Assembly (NCBI RefSeq): GCF_009192765.1
Contig: NZ_VOHQ01000017.1
Location: 1-64,000 of the forward strand
Length of the DNA stretch: 64,000 bases
Reading direction: 5' to 3'
Source: Agriterribacter humi
GTDB taxonomy: Bacteria; Bacteroidota; Bacteroidia; Chitinophagales; Chitinophagaceae
In this document: piece by piece, positions 1 through 9,504 of the stretch
Numbering within the stretch: position 1 is the stretch's first letter
Layout of the letters: each line of letters starts with the position of its first letter
Position numbers and translations under genes: made by a program
The notes under the pieces: model-generated
What the model saw: only the letters and a program-made list of their open reading frames with translations
Told to the model about the DNA's origin: nothing
Database searches by the model: none

Positions 1-283
1 GATCACCTGCATCAAGGGTAATGCTGCTTCCTGCACAGATGGCTGCATCAGCACCGAGGTTCACTGTTGGTGGTGTTGTTACGGTAATATCTTTAGAATC
101 TGTGGCATCACAGCCATTGCGTGTTACCGTTACGGTGTAAGTACCTGCAGTGTTAACAGAAATGGTTCTGGTGGTCTGTCCGCCGGGCATCCAGCTATAA
201 GTTGTGCCTGCACCGGGATCACCTGCATCAAGGGTAATGCTGCTTCCTGCACAGATGGCTGCATCAGCTCCCAGGTTCACCGC
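1..283 (-). repeat. 216-bp coding repeat within the PKD/Ig protein
   Basis: The first ~65 bases of the window recur at 217 to 282 with only a few changes near the end, a period of 216 bp or 72 residues. The repeat encodes an Ig-like module that begins VNLGADAAICAGSS. More copies probably continue beyond position 1. Confidence 0.75.
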
Positions 284-1861
284 TGGCGGTGTGCCACCCG
301 TAACAATAATGTCCTGTTCGTAGGAATCTGAAACACCGCCACTGGTAGTTACAGTAAGGATTACATGGTATGTTCCGGCAATAGAATAATTATGTGATAT
401 TGTCGGATTGTCACCGGAAATAGCAGGACTGCCATCCCCAAAATCCCATACATAATTAGTTATGCCTCCGCTGCAAAGTATAGAAGCATTCGTAAAGTTT
501 ACAGAAAGATTACCACAAACACCGGTTTGGGTATAAGTAAACATAGGATCAACCGCTGGTTTTGCAGTGATAACAACGGTGTCTCTTGCAACACAGCCGT
601 TTTTGGTAACAGTTACCCAATAGCTTCCTGCACCCAGAGCGGTCGTAGTTTTGTTGATTTCACCAGCATATGCAATGGGATTATACGTGCTGCCCCATTG
701 ATAAGTAGCGCCGGTTATTCCGGCATCCAGGGTCAGGTTTCCGCCAGTGCACATACTTTGGTCGGGACCAAGATTTACGGACAATGGAGGATTTACATTT
801 ACAGTTATTGTACCCGTTGCATCAACACCACATTTGGTTTTGGTAACGGTATAGGTTGTGTTTACGGAAGGACTGGCAACGGGGTTATATACAGAAGTGC
901 TGCTTAAACCCGTAGCTGGCGACCACACATAAGTGGCGCCTGGTTCCGAGCCCGCATCAAGTTGTACGCTGCTGCCTGCACAAATATTTTTAGACGGACC
1001 CATATTAACCGGAGCAGGGCCGGGTGTGGGGTTGGGAAGTGTAATTTGCGTTTCAATAAAATCGTATCCGCCATAGTCGTTACCAACTTCATAAAATATA
1101 TCGTAGGTACCTCCGGTTGGAAAGGTATGAACAGGATTATACACATAGTAATCAGCACCATCAATAAGCCATCCAATATAGTTTATGGGTTTTGCAGGAT
1201 CACAATATGAAGAACTATCGTGAAATTGAACTTGCACATTTCCGCAATCGCTTATTATCTCATATCCGAATTTTCCTTTTACTCCTGGGGAAACTGTAAT
1301 CATTATTGAATCTCTTACCAGGCAGGTTCCGTTGCCTACTTCAACCCAATAGGTGTTAACGCCTGCGGGGGGGGTTACAAAGCGATTGGGAAAAGTATTA
1401 TATGCCGGGTCTTCCCAGGTATACGTGTCATAACCGGATACAGAACTCAGTGTGAGTTCAGTTCCCGTGCATATAGAAGTATCATTACCCAGGCTAAACA
1501 CGGGCTTTTCAAATGTATTTACATAAGATGATTTAGTAGTTGTGTTTGTGCTGCCACCTTGTGAAGTTATCGTTAATGTTACTGAAAAAGTTCCAACTGC
1601 CGAATAAGTGTGTGAGGGATTGGCATTGGCAGTTGTAATGGTAACTCCATCTCCAAAATTCCAGGTATAGCTTACAATAGGATCGCCTGCGTTGAAAGTT
1701 GATGTGCTCGTAAATTGTACAACTAATGGTGCGCATCCCGAAGTTACAGAAGCCGAAAAATCCGCTGTTAAAGCGGATGGCTCACCTCCCATGTTATTGC
1801 CTGCATTTGAATTGACATATGTCAATAACAGCAGAGATACGAACAGTATAATTCTCTTCAT
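1..1861 (-). CDS. Secreted PKD/Ig-like repeat protein, N-terminal part (gene runs off the window)
   Basis: Reading the minus strand from the ATG at 1861 gives about 620 codons without a stop, so the gene continues beyond position 1. The first ~22 residues are a signal peptide (MKRIILFVSLLLLTYVNSNA). Next comes a PKD domain with the typical YTWNFGDG motif, then Ig-like/SprB-like modules containing the phrases GNDTSICTG, GPDQSMCTGG and GADAAICAGSS, and a second PKD domain with YVWDFGDG. Such proteins are usually large cell-surface adhesins or gliding-related proteins exported by the type IX secretion system, but the C-terminal sorting signal that would prove this lies outside the window. The gene is divergent from dnaG. 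The class is secure; the specific role is unknown. Confidence 0.85.
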   Translation of the reverse strand, partial: MKRIILFVSLLLLTYVNSNAGNNMGGEPSALTADFSASVTSGCAPLVVQFTSTSTFNAGDPIVSYTWNFGDGVTITTANANPSHTYSAVGTFSVTLTITSQGGSTNTTTKSSYVNTFEKPVFSLGNDTSICTGTELTLSSVSGYDTYTWEDPAYNTFPNRFVTPPAGVNTYWVEVGNGTCLVRDSIMITVSPGVKGKFGYEIISDCGNVQVQFHDSSSYCDPAKPINYIGWLIDGADYYVYNPVHTFPTGGTYDIFYEVGNDYGGYDFIETQITLPNPTPGPAPVNMGPSKNICAGSSVQLDAGSEPGATYVWSPATGLSSTSVYNPVASPSVNTTYTVTKTKCGVDATGTITVNVNPPLSVNLGPDQSMCTGGNLTLDAGITGATYQWGSTYNPIAYAGEINKTTTALGAGSYWVTVTKNGCVARDTVVITAKPAVDPMFTYTQTGVCGNLSVNFTNASILCSGGITNYVWDFGDGSPAISGDNPTISHNYSIAGTYHVILTVTTSGGVSDSYEQDIIVTGGTPPAVNLGADAAICAGSSITLDAGDPGAGTTYSWMPGGQTTRTISVNTAGTYTVTVTRNGCDATDSKDITVTTPPTVNLGADAAICAGSSITLDAGD

Positions 1862-1941
1862 AGGAAATTATTCTTAGTTAATCGAGGATATAGACAACAG
1901 TGGTAATAACGTATATTATATTTTTAAATTGTTGCAAACCA

Positions 1942-1973
1942 TTTCCTTAAAAAAAAATTCATGGATAGCTTTG
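1942..1973 (+). promoter_or_regulatory. Likely dnaG promoter
   Basis: TAGCTTTG at 1966-1973 is a perfect match to the Bacteroidota -7 element TAnnTTTG. A weak -33 element (TTTC, 1942-1945) lies 20 nt upstream. The predicted RNA start is about 35 nt before the dnaG start codon. Confidence 0.5.
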
Positions 1974-2013
1974 CAGGTGTTAACTTGTAACAATATCACC
2001 AATTGATTTTTAA

Positions 2014-3957
2014 TTGATTTCACAAATTACCATACAGCAAATCCTTTCCAGGATTGACATTATAGACATAGTGGGAAGTTTTGTAAAGCTTAAAAAAAGA
2101 GGTACTAATTATCTGGGGCTATGTCCTTTTCATAATGAAAAAACCCCCTCTTTCACCGTTTCACCTGCAAAGGAAATCTACAAATGTTTTGGTTGCGGGC
2201 GAAGCGGAAATACCATCAGCTTTTTGATGGACCATGAAAAGTACAGTTACGCCGAGGCGCTGCGCTGGCTGGCAAACAGGTATAATGTAGAAGTGGAGGA
2301 AACGGAAGTGAGCCCGGCCACCCGGGAGTTGCATCAAACTGCCGATAGCCTTTATATCATCAACAACTTTGCTCAACAATTTTTCAGCGATCTTTTGCTC
2401 CGGAGTGAAGAAGGCCAGGACATTGCGCTGAGTTACCTGAAAGAACGGGGGTTCAATGCATCCATTATCGAAAAATTTCAAATGGGGTATTGCAGTCAGC
2501 AAAGGGATGCATTTGCAAAAGCCGCTGTGGCAGCGCAATACAATCCTGAGTATTTACAAAAGACGGGATTGGTAGTAATGAGAGACGATCAACTGGTTGA
2601 TAATTACCGGGGGCGTATCACATTTCCCATACACAATCAAACCGGTAAAATTATTGGTTTTGGCGCCCGCATCATTGGTAAAAACGACAGGGCTCCAAAG
2701 TATATTAACACACCGGAAAATGAGATATACAGCAAAAGCAAAATACTCTACGGCTCTTATTTCGCCAGGCAGGCAATTGATAAGGCAGATGAATGTTTGC
2801 TGGTAGAAGGCTATACCGATGTGATTTCCTTGCACCAGGCAGGCATTGAAAATGTAGTAGCCAGTGGCGGCACATCTTTAACTGCTGACCAGTTGCGACT
2901 GATAAAAAAATATACCACAAATCTTACTATTGTTTATGATGGTGATGCAGCGGGTATTAAAGCAGCATTAAGGGGACTTGACCTTGCTTTGGAGGAAGGA
3001 CTACAGGTACAACTGGTATTGATACCCGACAATGAAGATCCCGATAGTTATGTAAAAAAAACAGGCAGTGAGGAATTTAAAAAATTTGTAGCCGGTAATA
3101 AAAAAGACGTTGTTCTTTTTCAATTGGAAGTGTCGCTGAAAGATGCAGGAAGTGATTCTAATAAAAAAGCGGCTGTGGTTAACCGTATTGCCGAAACCAT
3201 ATCAAGGCTCAATAAAGCTGAAGATTTTACCAGGCAGCAGGATTATATCCGGCAGTGCTCCGGACTTCTTAAGATTGATGAAGCGGGATTAAATGCTTTA
3301 GTTAATAAATTTATCCGGGAAAGAATCACAAAGCAGGAAAATAAAATTGCATCGGACGATGCAAAAGCTGCTGCTGAAGCAGGCCAGGAGCCATTAGCAG
3401 CGGAAGAAGATTCTTTAAAACTTCTTAATAAGGATGAATTAATTGAGCGGAACATAACCAGAGCATTGATTGAATTTGGTGGCTATGCCTGGGATGAACA
3501 GCGCAAAGTATCGGATTATATTTTTGAGGAGTTTGAAATCAACGGATTGCATGAATTGATAGATAATAAACAAATGCTTTTGGTAATTGAAACGTATCAA
3601 TCGTGGATTAAAGAAGGCATTGATGCCGGCCCCAAACAATTTTTATATCATCCGGATGTGCAGCTTAGTGCCGTTGTTATTGGCTTAATGGATACCCGCT
3701 ATGAATTAAGCGCTAACTGGAAAGATCATTATGACGGACCCCTGCCTACACGTGAAGATCTTTATAAAGAAGAAGTTTCTTCAACACTGAACTATCTTAA
3801 ATTGAGAAAAATTAAAAGGCTGATTGACGAAAATCAGCGCGATCTTGAAAAAGCATATTCTTCGGAGGACCAACTTACTTTATTACAAACACACCAGCAT
3901 TTGAAACAGCTTGAAATAGCACTTACCAAAGATCATGGAACGGTAATCTTCAGATAA
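2014..3957 (+). CDS. dnaG: DNA primase
   Basis: DnaG makes the RNA primers for chromosome replication. The N-terminal CHC2 zinc ribbon is visible with ligands C37, H40, C58 and C61. A catalytic TOPRIM domain follows at about residues 258 to 345, with the motifs VEGYTD, YDGDAAG and DNEDPDSYV. The C-terminal ~250 residues correspond to the DnaB-helicase-binding region and are less conserved. At 647 residues the length is normal for Bacteroidota primases. The start is a TTG: the reading MISQITIQQILSRIDIIDIVG matches the usual DnaG N-terminus, and no in-frame ATG lies before the zinc ribbon. The gene is monocistronic here and converges with the next one. Confidence 0.97.
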   Translation: MISQITIQQILSRIDIIDIVGSFVKLKKRGTNYLGLCPFHNEKTPSFTVSPAKEIYKCFGCGRSGNTISFLMDHEKYSYAEALRWLANRYNVEVEETEVSPATRELHQTADSLYIINNFAQQFFSDLLLRSEEGQDIALSYLKERGFNASIIEKFQMGYCSQQRDAFAKAAVAAQYNPEYLQKTGLVVMRDDQLVDNYRGRITFPIHNQTGKIIGFGARIIGKNDRAPKYINTPENEIYSKSKILYGSYFARQAIDKADECLLVEGYTDVISLHQAGIENVVASGGTSLTADQLRLIKKYTTNLTIVYDGDAAGIKAALRGLDLALEEGLQVQLVLIPDNEDPDSYVKKTGSEEFKKFVAGNKKDVVLFQLEVSLKDAGSDSNKKAAVVNRIAETISRLNKAEDFTRQQDYIRQCSGLLKIDEAGLNALVNKFIRERITKQENKIASDDAKAAAEAGQEPLAAEEDSLKLLNKDELIERNITRALIEFGGYAWDEQRKVSDYIFEEFEINGLHELIDNKQMLLVIETYQSWIKEGIDAGPKQFLYHPDVQLSAVVIGLMDTRYELSANWKDHYDGPLPTREDLYKEEVSSTLNYLKLRKIKRLIDENQRDLEKAYSSEDQLTLLQTHQHLKQLEIALTKDHGTVIFR

Positions 3958-3987
3958 ACGGGTTATATGTAATTCTGTAATGACAGG

Positions 3988-4506
3988 CTATTTTCCCGCT
4001 ACAACATTTGCGGCTCTGCCGGAGGAGTAGCGGCTTGTTCGGGTTTTACTTTGAACTGCAATTAACACAGTACCTTTATCTTTTTTAATGATCGGTGTTA
4101 ATTCCTTAACAGCAGATGCAGGCCTGCAGCACTTAAACCGCAGCGCAGTCCAAACATGATCGAGCGTTACCTGGTATTCACTTTCAAAGCCATTTTGATT
4201 GAGCATTTTCCAACTGCAATCCCTGTTCAGATCGCTCACAATTTTTGAAGTGGTTTTGGGATAAGCTATCCATAATTTTCCATCTTCATCCAGGGCGGGT
4301 AATACTTCTTTTAATATGCCATTTAACTGCGTTTCATTAATAGCGAATACCAATGCAAAATCTATACGTCTCGACTTGAGCAAAGGAGTAACATTCTTGG
4401 CAAATGCAATCTTGGCAAATTGTTTTTCGATGGAAGAAGGTAGGCCCTGGATAAGTAAATTCTTTTCTTCAGTAAGTTGAAGTTTTTCAAACATAGTCTG
4501 CATCAT
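3988..4506 (-). CDS. Conserved hypothetical protein, DUF3052-like
   Basis: A soluble 172-residue protein without signal peptide or membrane segment. The central part (DFALVFAINE, then LPALDEDGKLWIAYPKTTSK) resembles the DUF3052 pattern in which a strand is followed by 'LDGKLWIAYPK'. These proteins look like small Rossmann-type folds and I see no catalytic motif. The C-terminal tail is basic (SKTRTSRYSSGR). The function is unknown. The gene converges with dnaG, 30 bp from its stop. The family assignment is from memory of the pattern and is moderate. Confidence 0.7.
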   Translation of the reverse strand: MMQTMFEKLQLTEEKNLLIQGLPSSIEKQFAKIAFAKNVTPLLKSRRIDFALVFAINETQLNGILKEVLPALDEDGKLWIAYPKTTSKIVSDLNRDCSWKMLNQNGFESEYQVTLDHVWTALRFKCCRPASAVKELTPIIKKDKGTVLIAVQSKTRTSRYSSGRAANVVAGK

Positions 4507-4542
4507 GCTTCAACACAATTTTTAATTGTTGCAAAAAGAGTT

Positions 4543-4574
4543 GCAAGATAATAAAATTATGCTGCATGACCAAC
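4543..4574 (-). promoter_or_regulatory. Possible promoter of the DUF3052-like gene
   Basis: On the minus strand TATCTTGC (4550 to 4543) resembles TAnnTTTG with one relevant mismatch, and GTTG (4574 to 4571) lies 20 nt upstream. The predicted RNA start is about 30 nt before the ATG at 4506. Confidence 0.35.
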
Positions 4575-4645
4575 TTTTGCACTAAATAAGTCCGCAAAAA
4601 GAAAGAAGAAATGAAAAAGCAGCACCGGGAAATTTTGTTTGCCGC

Positions 4646-5452
4646 TTATTTTACAGGCTTATAATATTTCATTGCGTCTTTCGCATAGCGCTTGACCTTT
4701 GCAATACGTGTTTCATCGGAAGGATGGGTGCTTAAAAATTCGGGTGGCTTTTGCCCGCCGCCGGCTTTTGCCATTCTTTCCCAGAACGGCACAGCCTCAT
4801 TGGGGTTATATCCTGCCATTGCCGCAAAAATTAATCCGTATTGATCGGCCTCTAATTCCTGCTTGCGGGAATTGGGTAATAACACACCAATTTGAGCCCC
4901 GGGTGCGTATACTGTATTAAAGATATTATTTACTGTGGGATTGCCGGAGGTTAACACGCTGCCTACTGTTCCCAGCCCTTCTGCAAGGAGACCCTGGCTC
5001 ATTCTTTCATTGCCATGCTGCGCTATGGCATGTGCAATTTCATGTCCCATAACTACTGCCAAAGCCGCTTCATTTTGTGTAACAGGAAGTATGCCTGTAT
5101 ATACCACTACTTTTCCACCGGGCATACACCATGCATTAACGTCTTTTGAATCTACCAGATTAAACTCCCATTGATAACCTTGTAAAATATCGCCTTTGTT
5201 TTCAGCAGTATAATATTGAGTGATGGCCTTTGAAATGCGGTTGCCCACCCGTTTAACCATTTCAGCATCTTTACTTACCGAACTGCTTACAATTTTATTC
5301 TGTGAAAGAAAGGTTTGATATTCTGATTTAGCCATAGATTGCAACTCTGCTTCCGGTAACAATTGCAACTGGTTTCTTCCCGTAATAGCGTTCCGGCTGC
5401 AGGAAACGGTTAAAAAGGCCAAACCCCCAATAAAAAATAATTTTAAACGCAT
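4646..5452 (-). CDS. M48 family zinc metalloprotease, lipoprotein
   Basis: A periplasm-facing protease of the LoiP/BepA type (M48), likely involved in outer-membrane protein quality control. The catalytic motif HEIAH sits in VVMGHEIAHAIAQHG, and the third zinc ligand is the glutamate of ELEADQYGL about 55 residues later. I place the start at the ATG at 5452, which gives MRLKLFFIGGLAFLTVSC, a lipoprotein signal with lipobox LTVSC. A longer reading from 5518 would bury this signal and is rejected. The resulting 268 residues suit a single-domain M48 protein without the TPR part of BepA. It is transcribed alone or after plsY; the gap to plsY is 114 bp. Confidence 0.93.
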   Translation of the reverse strand: MRLKLFFIGGLAFLTVSCSRNAITGRNQLQLLPEAELQSMAKSEYQTFLSQNKIVSSSVSKDAEMVKRVGNRISKAITQYYTAENKGDILQGYQWEFNLVDSKDVNAWCMPGGKVVVYTGILPVTQNEAALAVVMGHEIAHAIAQHGNERMSQGLLAEGLGTVGSVLTSGNPTVNNIFNTVYAPGAQIGVLLPNSRKQELEADQYGLIFAAMAGYNPNEAVPFWERMAKAGGGQKPPEFLSTHPSDETRIAKVKRYAKDAMKYYKPVK

Positions 5453-5566
5453 GTGTTTTTGATTTGAATCTGTATTGTTAGCTAATATGATATACAATTG
5501 GTATAATTCAATTGTCATACCAAAAGTAATATGAATGTGTTATTTTTTAAGCGGGGCAAAAAATAA

Positions 5567-6211
5567 TCAACGCCTTATTTTTCTGCGGTCACGATACTTC
5601 AGTATAGGCGCCTTGCTTTCACTTCCTTTTAAAAGCCTGGAAATGTTTTTTTGATGCGTAAGAATAACGAGCAGCGCCACTACTACAGCAAAAATACGAT
5701 AGGCGTGATTATCTACATTGAAAATAACGAGAATGAATACCGGGAAGGCCAAACTGGCCAAAATAGAGCTGAGCGATACAAAACGGGTAAGAAATAATAC
5801 AAGTGAGAAAACGCCTATACAACATAAGGCTGTCCATGGAGAAATGCCAAGCACCAGCCCGAATAATGTAGCAACCCCCTTTCCTCCCCTGAATTGAGCC
5901 CATATCGGATATATATGGCCCAGAACAGCACATAATCCCAATCCTATCTGAAAATTCGTTCTTGCAAACTCATCAACAATATAAAAAGGCAACAGGTAAG
6001 CCAGTTTAACAGCGGCAAATCCTTTGATCATATCTACGATCATTACAACGGTACCCCATTTATATCCAAGTACCCTGTATGTATTGGTAGCACCTGCATT
6101 TCCACTTCCATAATCTCGTATATCAATATTAAAGAAGTATCTGCTCACCCATACGGCAGTAGGAACAGAGCCTATGAGGTATGCTAATATTACCAGTGTA
6201 AGTTCGTTCAT
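5567..6211 (-). CDS. plsY: Glycerol-3-phosphate 1-O-acyltransferase PlsY
   Basis: PlsY transfers the acyl group of acyl-phosphate to glycerol 3-phosphate, the first step of phospholipid synthesis, in the inner membrane. All three family motifs are present: LIGSVPTAVW near the N-terminus, RDYGSGNAGATNTYRVLG as the glycerol-phosphate loop, and GHIYPIWAQFRGGKGVATLFG. About five hydrophobic segments are visible, and 214 residues is normal. The tail is basic. It is followed upstream by prmA in the same direction, 62 bp apart, possibly with its own promoter. Confidence 0.96.
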   Translation of the reverse strand: MNELTLVILAYLIGSVPTAVWVSRYFFNIDIRDYGSGNAGATNTYRVLGYKWGTVVMIVDMIKGFAAVKLAYLLPFYIVDEFARTNFQIGLGLCAVLGHIYPIWAQFRGGKGVATLFGLVLGISPWTALCCIGVFSLVLFLTRFVSLSSILASLAFPVFILVIFNVDNHAYRIFAVVVALLVILTHQKNISRLLKGSESKAPILKYRDRRKIRR

Positions 6212-6236
6212 CAGATATCAGGTTGAAGTAAGGCTG

Positions 6237-6244
6237 CAAATATA
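6237..6244 (-). promoter_or_regulatory. Possible -7 element of plsY
   Basis: TATATTTG (6244 to 6237, minus strand) matches TAnnTTTG. No convincing -33 element is seen in the AT-run upstream. It would start RNA ~20 nt before plsY. Confidence 0.35.
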
Positions 6245-6272
6245 TATATATTTTTACAACTAAAGATCGCTT

Positions 6273-7103
6273 TTAAACAGTAGCTTCCTTTTTAAACGCC
6301 ATACAAAGCCAATTATTTTTCTGCTGAACATTGTGTGTTAAAAAAGACTGACTAAAGGCTAAAGACTCCACTTCAGTTCTGTCTTCCTGCAATATACCGC
6401 TAATAATCAATAAGCCGTTGTTATTTAAGGTCTGATGAAAACTTTGCATATTGGCAAGAATAACATGAAGATTGATATTGGCAAGTATGATATCCCATTT
6501 TTCTCCGCCAGGAAAATGATCTTCTTTTATAAGCTGTATTTTTCTGCACCTGTTTCTTTTAATATTTTCTGAAGCATTTTCAATGCTCCAATCATCGTAA
6601 TCAATAGCCAGCACTTTTTCTGCATTCATTTTTTCGGCAAGAATGGCTAATATACCTGTACCTGTTCCAAAATCCGCCACCTTTTTCCCGGCGCAGTTAT
6701 TCTGCTGCAAGCTTTCAAGCATCAAACCGGTAGTGGCATGATGCCCCGTGCCAAAGCTCATTTTGGGGGTGATTATAATTTCATATGCAACATTCTTTAT
6801 GCTTTTATGGAAATTAGCTCTTACGGCTACAAAATTTTCAACTATTACCGGTTCAAAACTATTTTCCCAAATGGCATTCCAGTTTTCATTCTTAACAACA
6901 GATATGGAATACCTGGTATCTGGCTGCATTAGCTGATAAAATACAGCTTCATTATACTTTGTTTCAGGAATATATACTTTTACAAAGCCCTCCCCTTCTT
7001 CAAATCCTTCTGCCTCTATACCCTCATTCAAACGTGCAATCAGCATTTCGCCCTGCTCACTGCTTTCTACTTCGCATGTTATTTCGATATATTTTTCTTC
7101 CAT
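6273..7103 (-). CDS. prmA: Ribosomal protein L11 methyltransferase
   Basis: PrmA methylates ribosomal protein L11 with S-adenosylmethionine. The SAM-binding motif I reads VADFGTGTGILAILAEKM, followed by LAIDYDDWSIENASEN (motif II, ribose-binding acidic residue) and ILANINLHVI at the place of the usual N-P-P-Y-like motif. The upstream FGTGHHATTGLMLESL is the typical PrmA signature. The length of 276 residues fits the short Bacteroidota form with a reduced N-terminal substrate domain. It lies between plsY and pnp, and the pnp terminator at 7116-7146 separates it from pnp. Confidence 0.94.
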   Translation of the reverse strand: MEEKYIEITCEVESSEQGEMLIARLNEGIEAEGFEEGEGFVKVYIPETKYNEAVFYQLMQPDTRYSISVVKNENWNAIWENSFEPVIVENFVAVRANFHKSIKNVAYEIIITPKMSFGTGHHATTGLMLESLQQNNCAGKKVADFGTGTGILAILAEKMNAEKVLAIDYDDWSIENASENIKRNRCRKIQLIKEDHFPGGEKWDIILANINLHVILANMQSFHQTLNNNGLLIISGILQEDRTEVESLAFSQSFLTHNVQQKNNWLCMAFKKEATV

Positions 7104-7115
7104 TAGTTAAAATTA

Positions 7116-7146
7116 AAAAGCTACCCATTAATAACAGGTAGCTTTT
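7116..7146 (-). terminator. Rho-independent terminator after pnp
   Basis: A perfect 10-bp stem (7116-7125 with 7137-7146) with an 11-nt loop is followed on the minus strand by a T-rich run. It starts 20 nt after the pnp stop. Confidence 0.8.
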
Positions 7147-7166
7147 ATGAAATATCTATTATAAAA

Positions 7167-9347
7167 CTAATTATGAGATGCATTTGACTCACTCTGTCCC
7201 TGGTCTGCGGGCCGCGGCTTGGGCGCAAAGTCTGGTTTAGGCATCAACGCTTTTCTGCTTAGCTTAAATTTACCGGTTTTGTGATCAACGCCTACCAATT
7301 TTACTTTTACCACATCGCCTTCTTTCAGTACACCTTCCATGCTTTCAAGGCGTTTCCAGCTAATTTCGCTTATGTGCAAAAGCCCCTGTTTGCCAGGCAG
7401 GAACTCTACAAATGCGCCAAATTCCTTTATCCCTTTTACTGTGGCTTCATATACCTCGCCTACTGAAGGTACAGCAACAATGCCTTTTATCCACGCTACT
7501 GCTTTATCCAACCCTTCTTTAGCCGGAGAGAAAATACTTACCTCCCCTACCGTGCCTACTTCCTCAATATTAATAGTAGCGCCTGTAGTTCTTTGAATTT
7601 CCTGTATTACTTTGCCCTGGGGCCCGATAACCGCGCCAATGAATTCCTTGTCAATAAACAATTTCTCCATTCGTGGTGCATGCGGTTTCACTTCTTCGCG
7701 TGCAGCGCCCAGGCAGTTATACATGGCATCTAATATATGTAAACGTCCTTTGCGGGCCTGTTCCAGTGCTTCACGCATGGTATTCATGCTCAGCCCGTCT
7801 ATTTTAATATCCATTTGCACGCCGCAAATTCCTTCTCTTGTTCCGGTAACTTTAAAATCCATATCTCCCAGGTGATCCTCATCTCCCAGGATATCGGTTA
7901 AGATCGCATATTTATTATCGGTTCCCCGCGTAATTAATCCCATAGCCACACCACTTATATGTTTGGGAAAGGGAACGCCGGCATCCATTAATGCCAGTGA
8001 AGCTGCACAAACGGTAGCCATGGAAGATGATCCGTTTGATTCAAGAATATCACTCACTACCCTTACGGTATAGGGATAATCATTTCCGGGCATCATTTGT
8101 TTTAATGAGCGCAATGCCAGGTTTCCATGTCCGATCTCCCTTCTGCCGGGGGCACGTAAAAACTTAATTTCACCAGTAGAAAAAGGAGGGAAATTATAAT
8201 GTAAAATGAATTTTGAGTAGTCAGATTTCGCAGCGCTTTCTATGAGCAACTCATCTAAGGGCGTTCCTAAAGTAACGGTAGTCAGCGACTGTGTTTCGCC
8301 CCTGGTAAATAACGCAGAACCATGGGGTGTTGGCAGGAAATCGGTTTCCATTGCCAGTGGGCGTACTTCATCTAACTTTCTGCCATCAAGCCGGGTGCGG
8401 TCATCAAGGATCATGTTTCTTACCACTTCCCACTGAAGGTCTTCAAAATATTTACCAGCGAGCTTTATATCTTCTTCTTCCGGTTCTTCACCAAAACTGG
8501 CTATCAGTTCTTCTTTGAGCTTTGCGTAAGCATCGCTTCTTTCATGCTTGGCAGAACCTGCTTTAGCAATTTCGTATATTTTATCTTTGGCAAAAGCATT
8601 TACTTTTTCGAGTACCTCTTCCTTTTGTACAGGCTTTGGATAGTCCCTTTTTTCAGAGATTCCTTTTTTACCTCTTAGCTCCTGCTGTGCTTTAATCTGT
8701 AGTTTAATGGCTTCGTGAGCCACTTCAAGGGCCTTTACCAGGTCTTCTTCGGCGCATTCTTTTGATTCGCCCTCTACCATCATCAGGTTCTTTTCTGTAG
8801 CCCCTATCATAAAATCCATATCTGCTTTTGCCAGTTGGGTACGGGTAGGATTAACAATATATTCATTTTCAACCCTGGCCACACGCACTTCAGAAATAAT
8901 TTCTTTGATAGGAATATCTGAAACCGCTAATGCCGCTGAAGCAGCGAGGCAGGCCAAAGCATCGGGCATTACTTCAATATCACTTGAGATAAGCGTTATA
9001 ATTACCTGTACTTCACAGAAATAGTCTTCAGGAAACAGTGGACGTAAAGCACGGTCAACCAGGCGGCTGGTCAACACTTCATAATCGTTCAATTTTGCTT
9101 CGCGTTTAAAAAAGGAACCGGGGATACGGCCTGCGGAAGAAAATTTTTCCATATAATCCACGCTCAGCGGAAAAAAGCTTTGTCCGGGTTTTGGTTCTTT
9201 GTTGGCTACTGCGGTAGCCAATATCACGCAATTTCCCTGGCGCACAACAACAGAGCCATCCGCCTGGCGTGCAAGTTTACCTGTTTCAATGGTTATGGTA
9301 CGTCCGCCGTCCAGGTCAAATGATACACTAATTGGTTGAGAGAGCAT
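7167..9347 (-). CDS. pnp: Polyribonucleotide nucleotidyltransferase (PNPase)
   Basis: PNPase degrades RNA 3' to 5' by phosphorolysis. The order is first RNase PH-like domain, helical linker, second RNase PH-like domain (SDILESNGSSSMATVC, then GDEDHLGDMDFKVTGT), KH domain with GXXG loop (GAVIGPQGKVIQEIQ), and S1 domain (VKGIKEFGAFVEFLPG). I prefer the ATG at 9347 (MLSQPISVSFDLDGGRT), which matches the usual Bacteroidota start; a TTG at 9374 would add nine residues. That gives 726 residues, within the family range. The C-terminal tail is rich in K, P and Q. It lies downstream of rpsO, the classic arrangement, with a terminator-like hairpin in between. Confidence 0.97.
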   Translation of the reverse strand: MLSQPISVSFDLDGGRTITIETGKLARQADGSVVVRQGNCVILATAVANKEPKPGQSFFPLSVDYMEKFSSAGRIPGSFFKREAKLNDYEVLTSRLVDRALRPLFPEDYFCEVQVIITLISSDIEVMPDALACLAASAALAVSDIPIKEIISEVRVARVENEYIVNPTRTQLAKADMDFMIGATEKNLMMVEGESKECAEEDLVKALEVAHEAIKLQIKAQQELRGKKGISEKRDYPKPVQKEEVLEKVNAFAKDKIYEIAKAGSAKHERSDAYAKLKEELIASFGEEPEEEDIKLAGKYFEDLQWEVVRNMILDDRTRLDGRKLDEVRPLAMETDFLPTPHGSALFTRGETQSLTTVTLGTPLDELLIESAAKSDYSKFILHYNFPPFSTGEIKFLRAPGRREIGHGNLALRSLKQMMPGNDYPYTVRVVSDILESNGSSSMATVCAASLALMDAGVPFPKHISGVAMGLITRGTDNKYAILTDILGDEDHLGDMDFKVTGTREGICGVQMDIKIDGLSMNTMREALEQARKGRLHILDAMYNCLGAAREEVKPHAPRMEKLFIDKEFIGAVIGPQGKVIQEIQRTTGATINIEEVGTVGEVSIFSPAKEGLDKAVAWIKGIVAVPSVGEVYEATVKGIKEFGAFVEFLPGKQGLLHISEISWKRLESMEGVLKEGDVVKVKLVGVDHKTGKFKLSRKALMPKPDFAPKPRPADQGQSESNASHN

Positions 9348-9456
9348 AAAATGATTTGAATTTATGGCCTGCAATTAAAGTATCAGTGGAGAATAAATAC
9401 CGTGGTATTGCAAACCGCGTAGTTAAATAAAATAATAAAACGATTGTCATAAAACT

Positions 9457-9487
9457 ACTATTCCCAACATTGCAGGTTGGGAATAGT
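9457..9487 (-). terminator. Terminator or processing hairpin between rpsO and pnp
   Basis: A perfect 12-bp stem (9457-9468 with 9476-9487), loop of 7 nt, begins 17 nt after the rpsO stop, with AGTTTT following on the minus strand. It may end rpsO transcription or let part of it read into pnp. Confidence 0.75.
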
Positions 9488-9504
9488 TATGATTGACGAA
9501 TACG

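Noticed and set aside
1533..1736. Minus-strand frame of 67 residues, and the plus-strand frames at 527-907 and 962-1210
   Set aside because: They are out of frame with, or opposite to, the continuous PKD/Ig reading frame from 1861 to 1.
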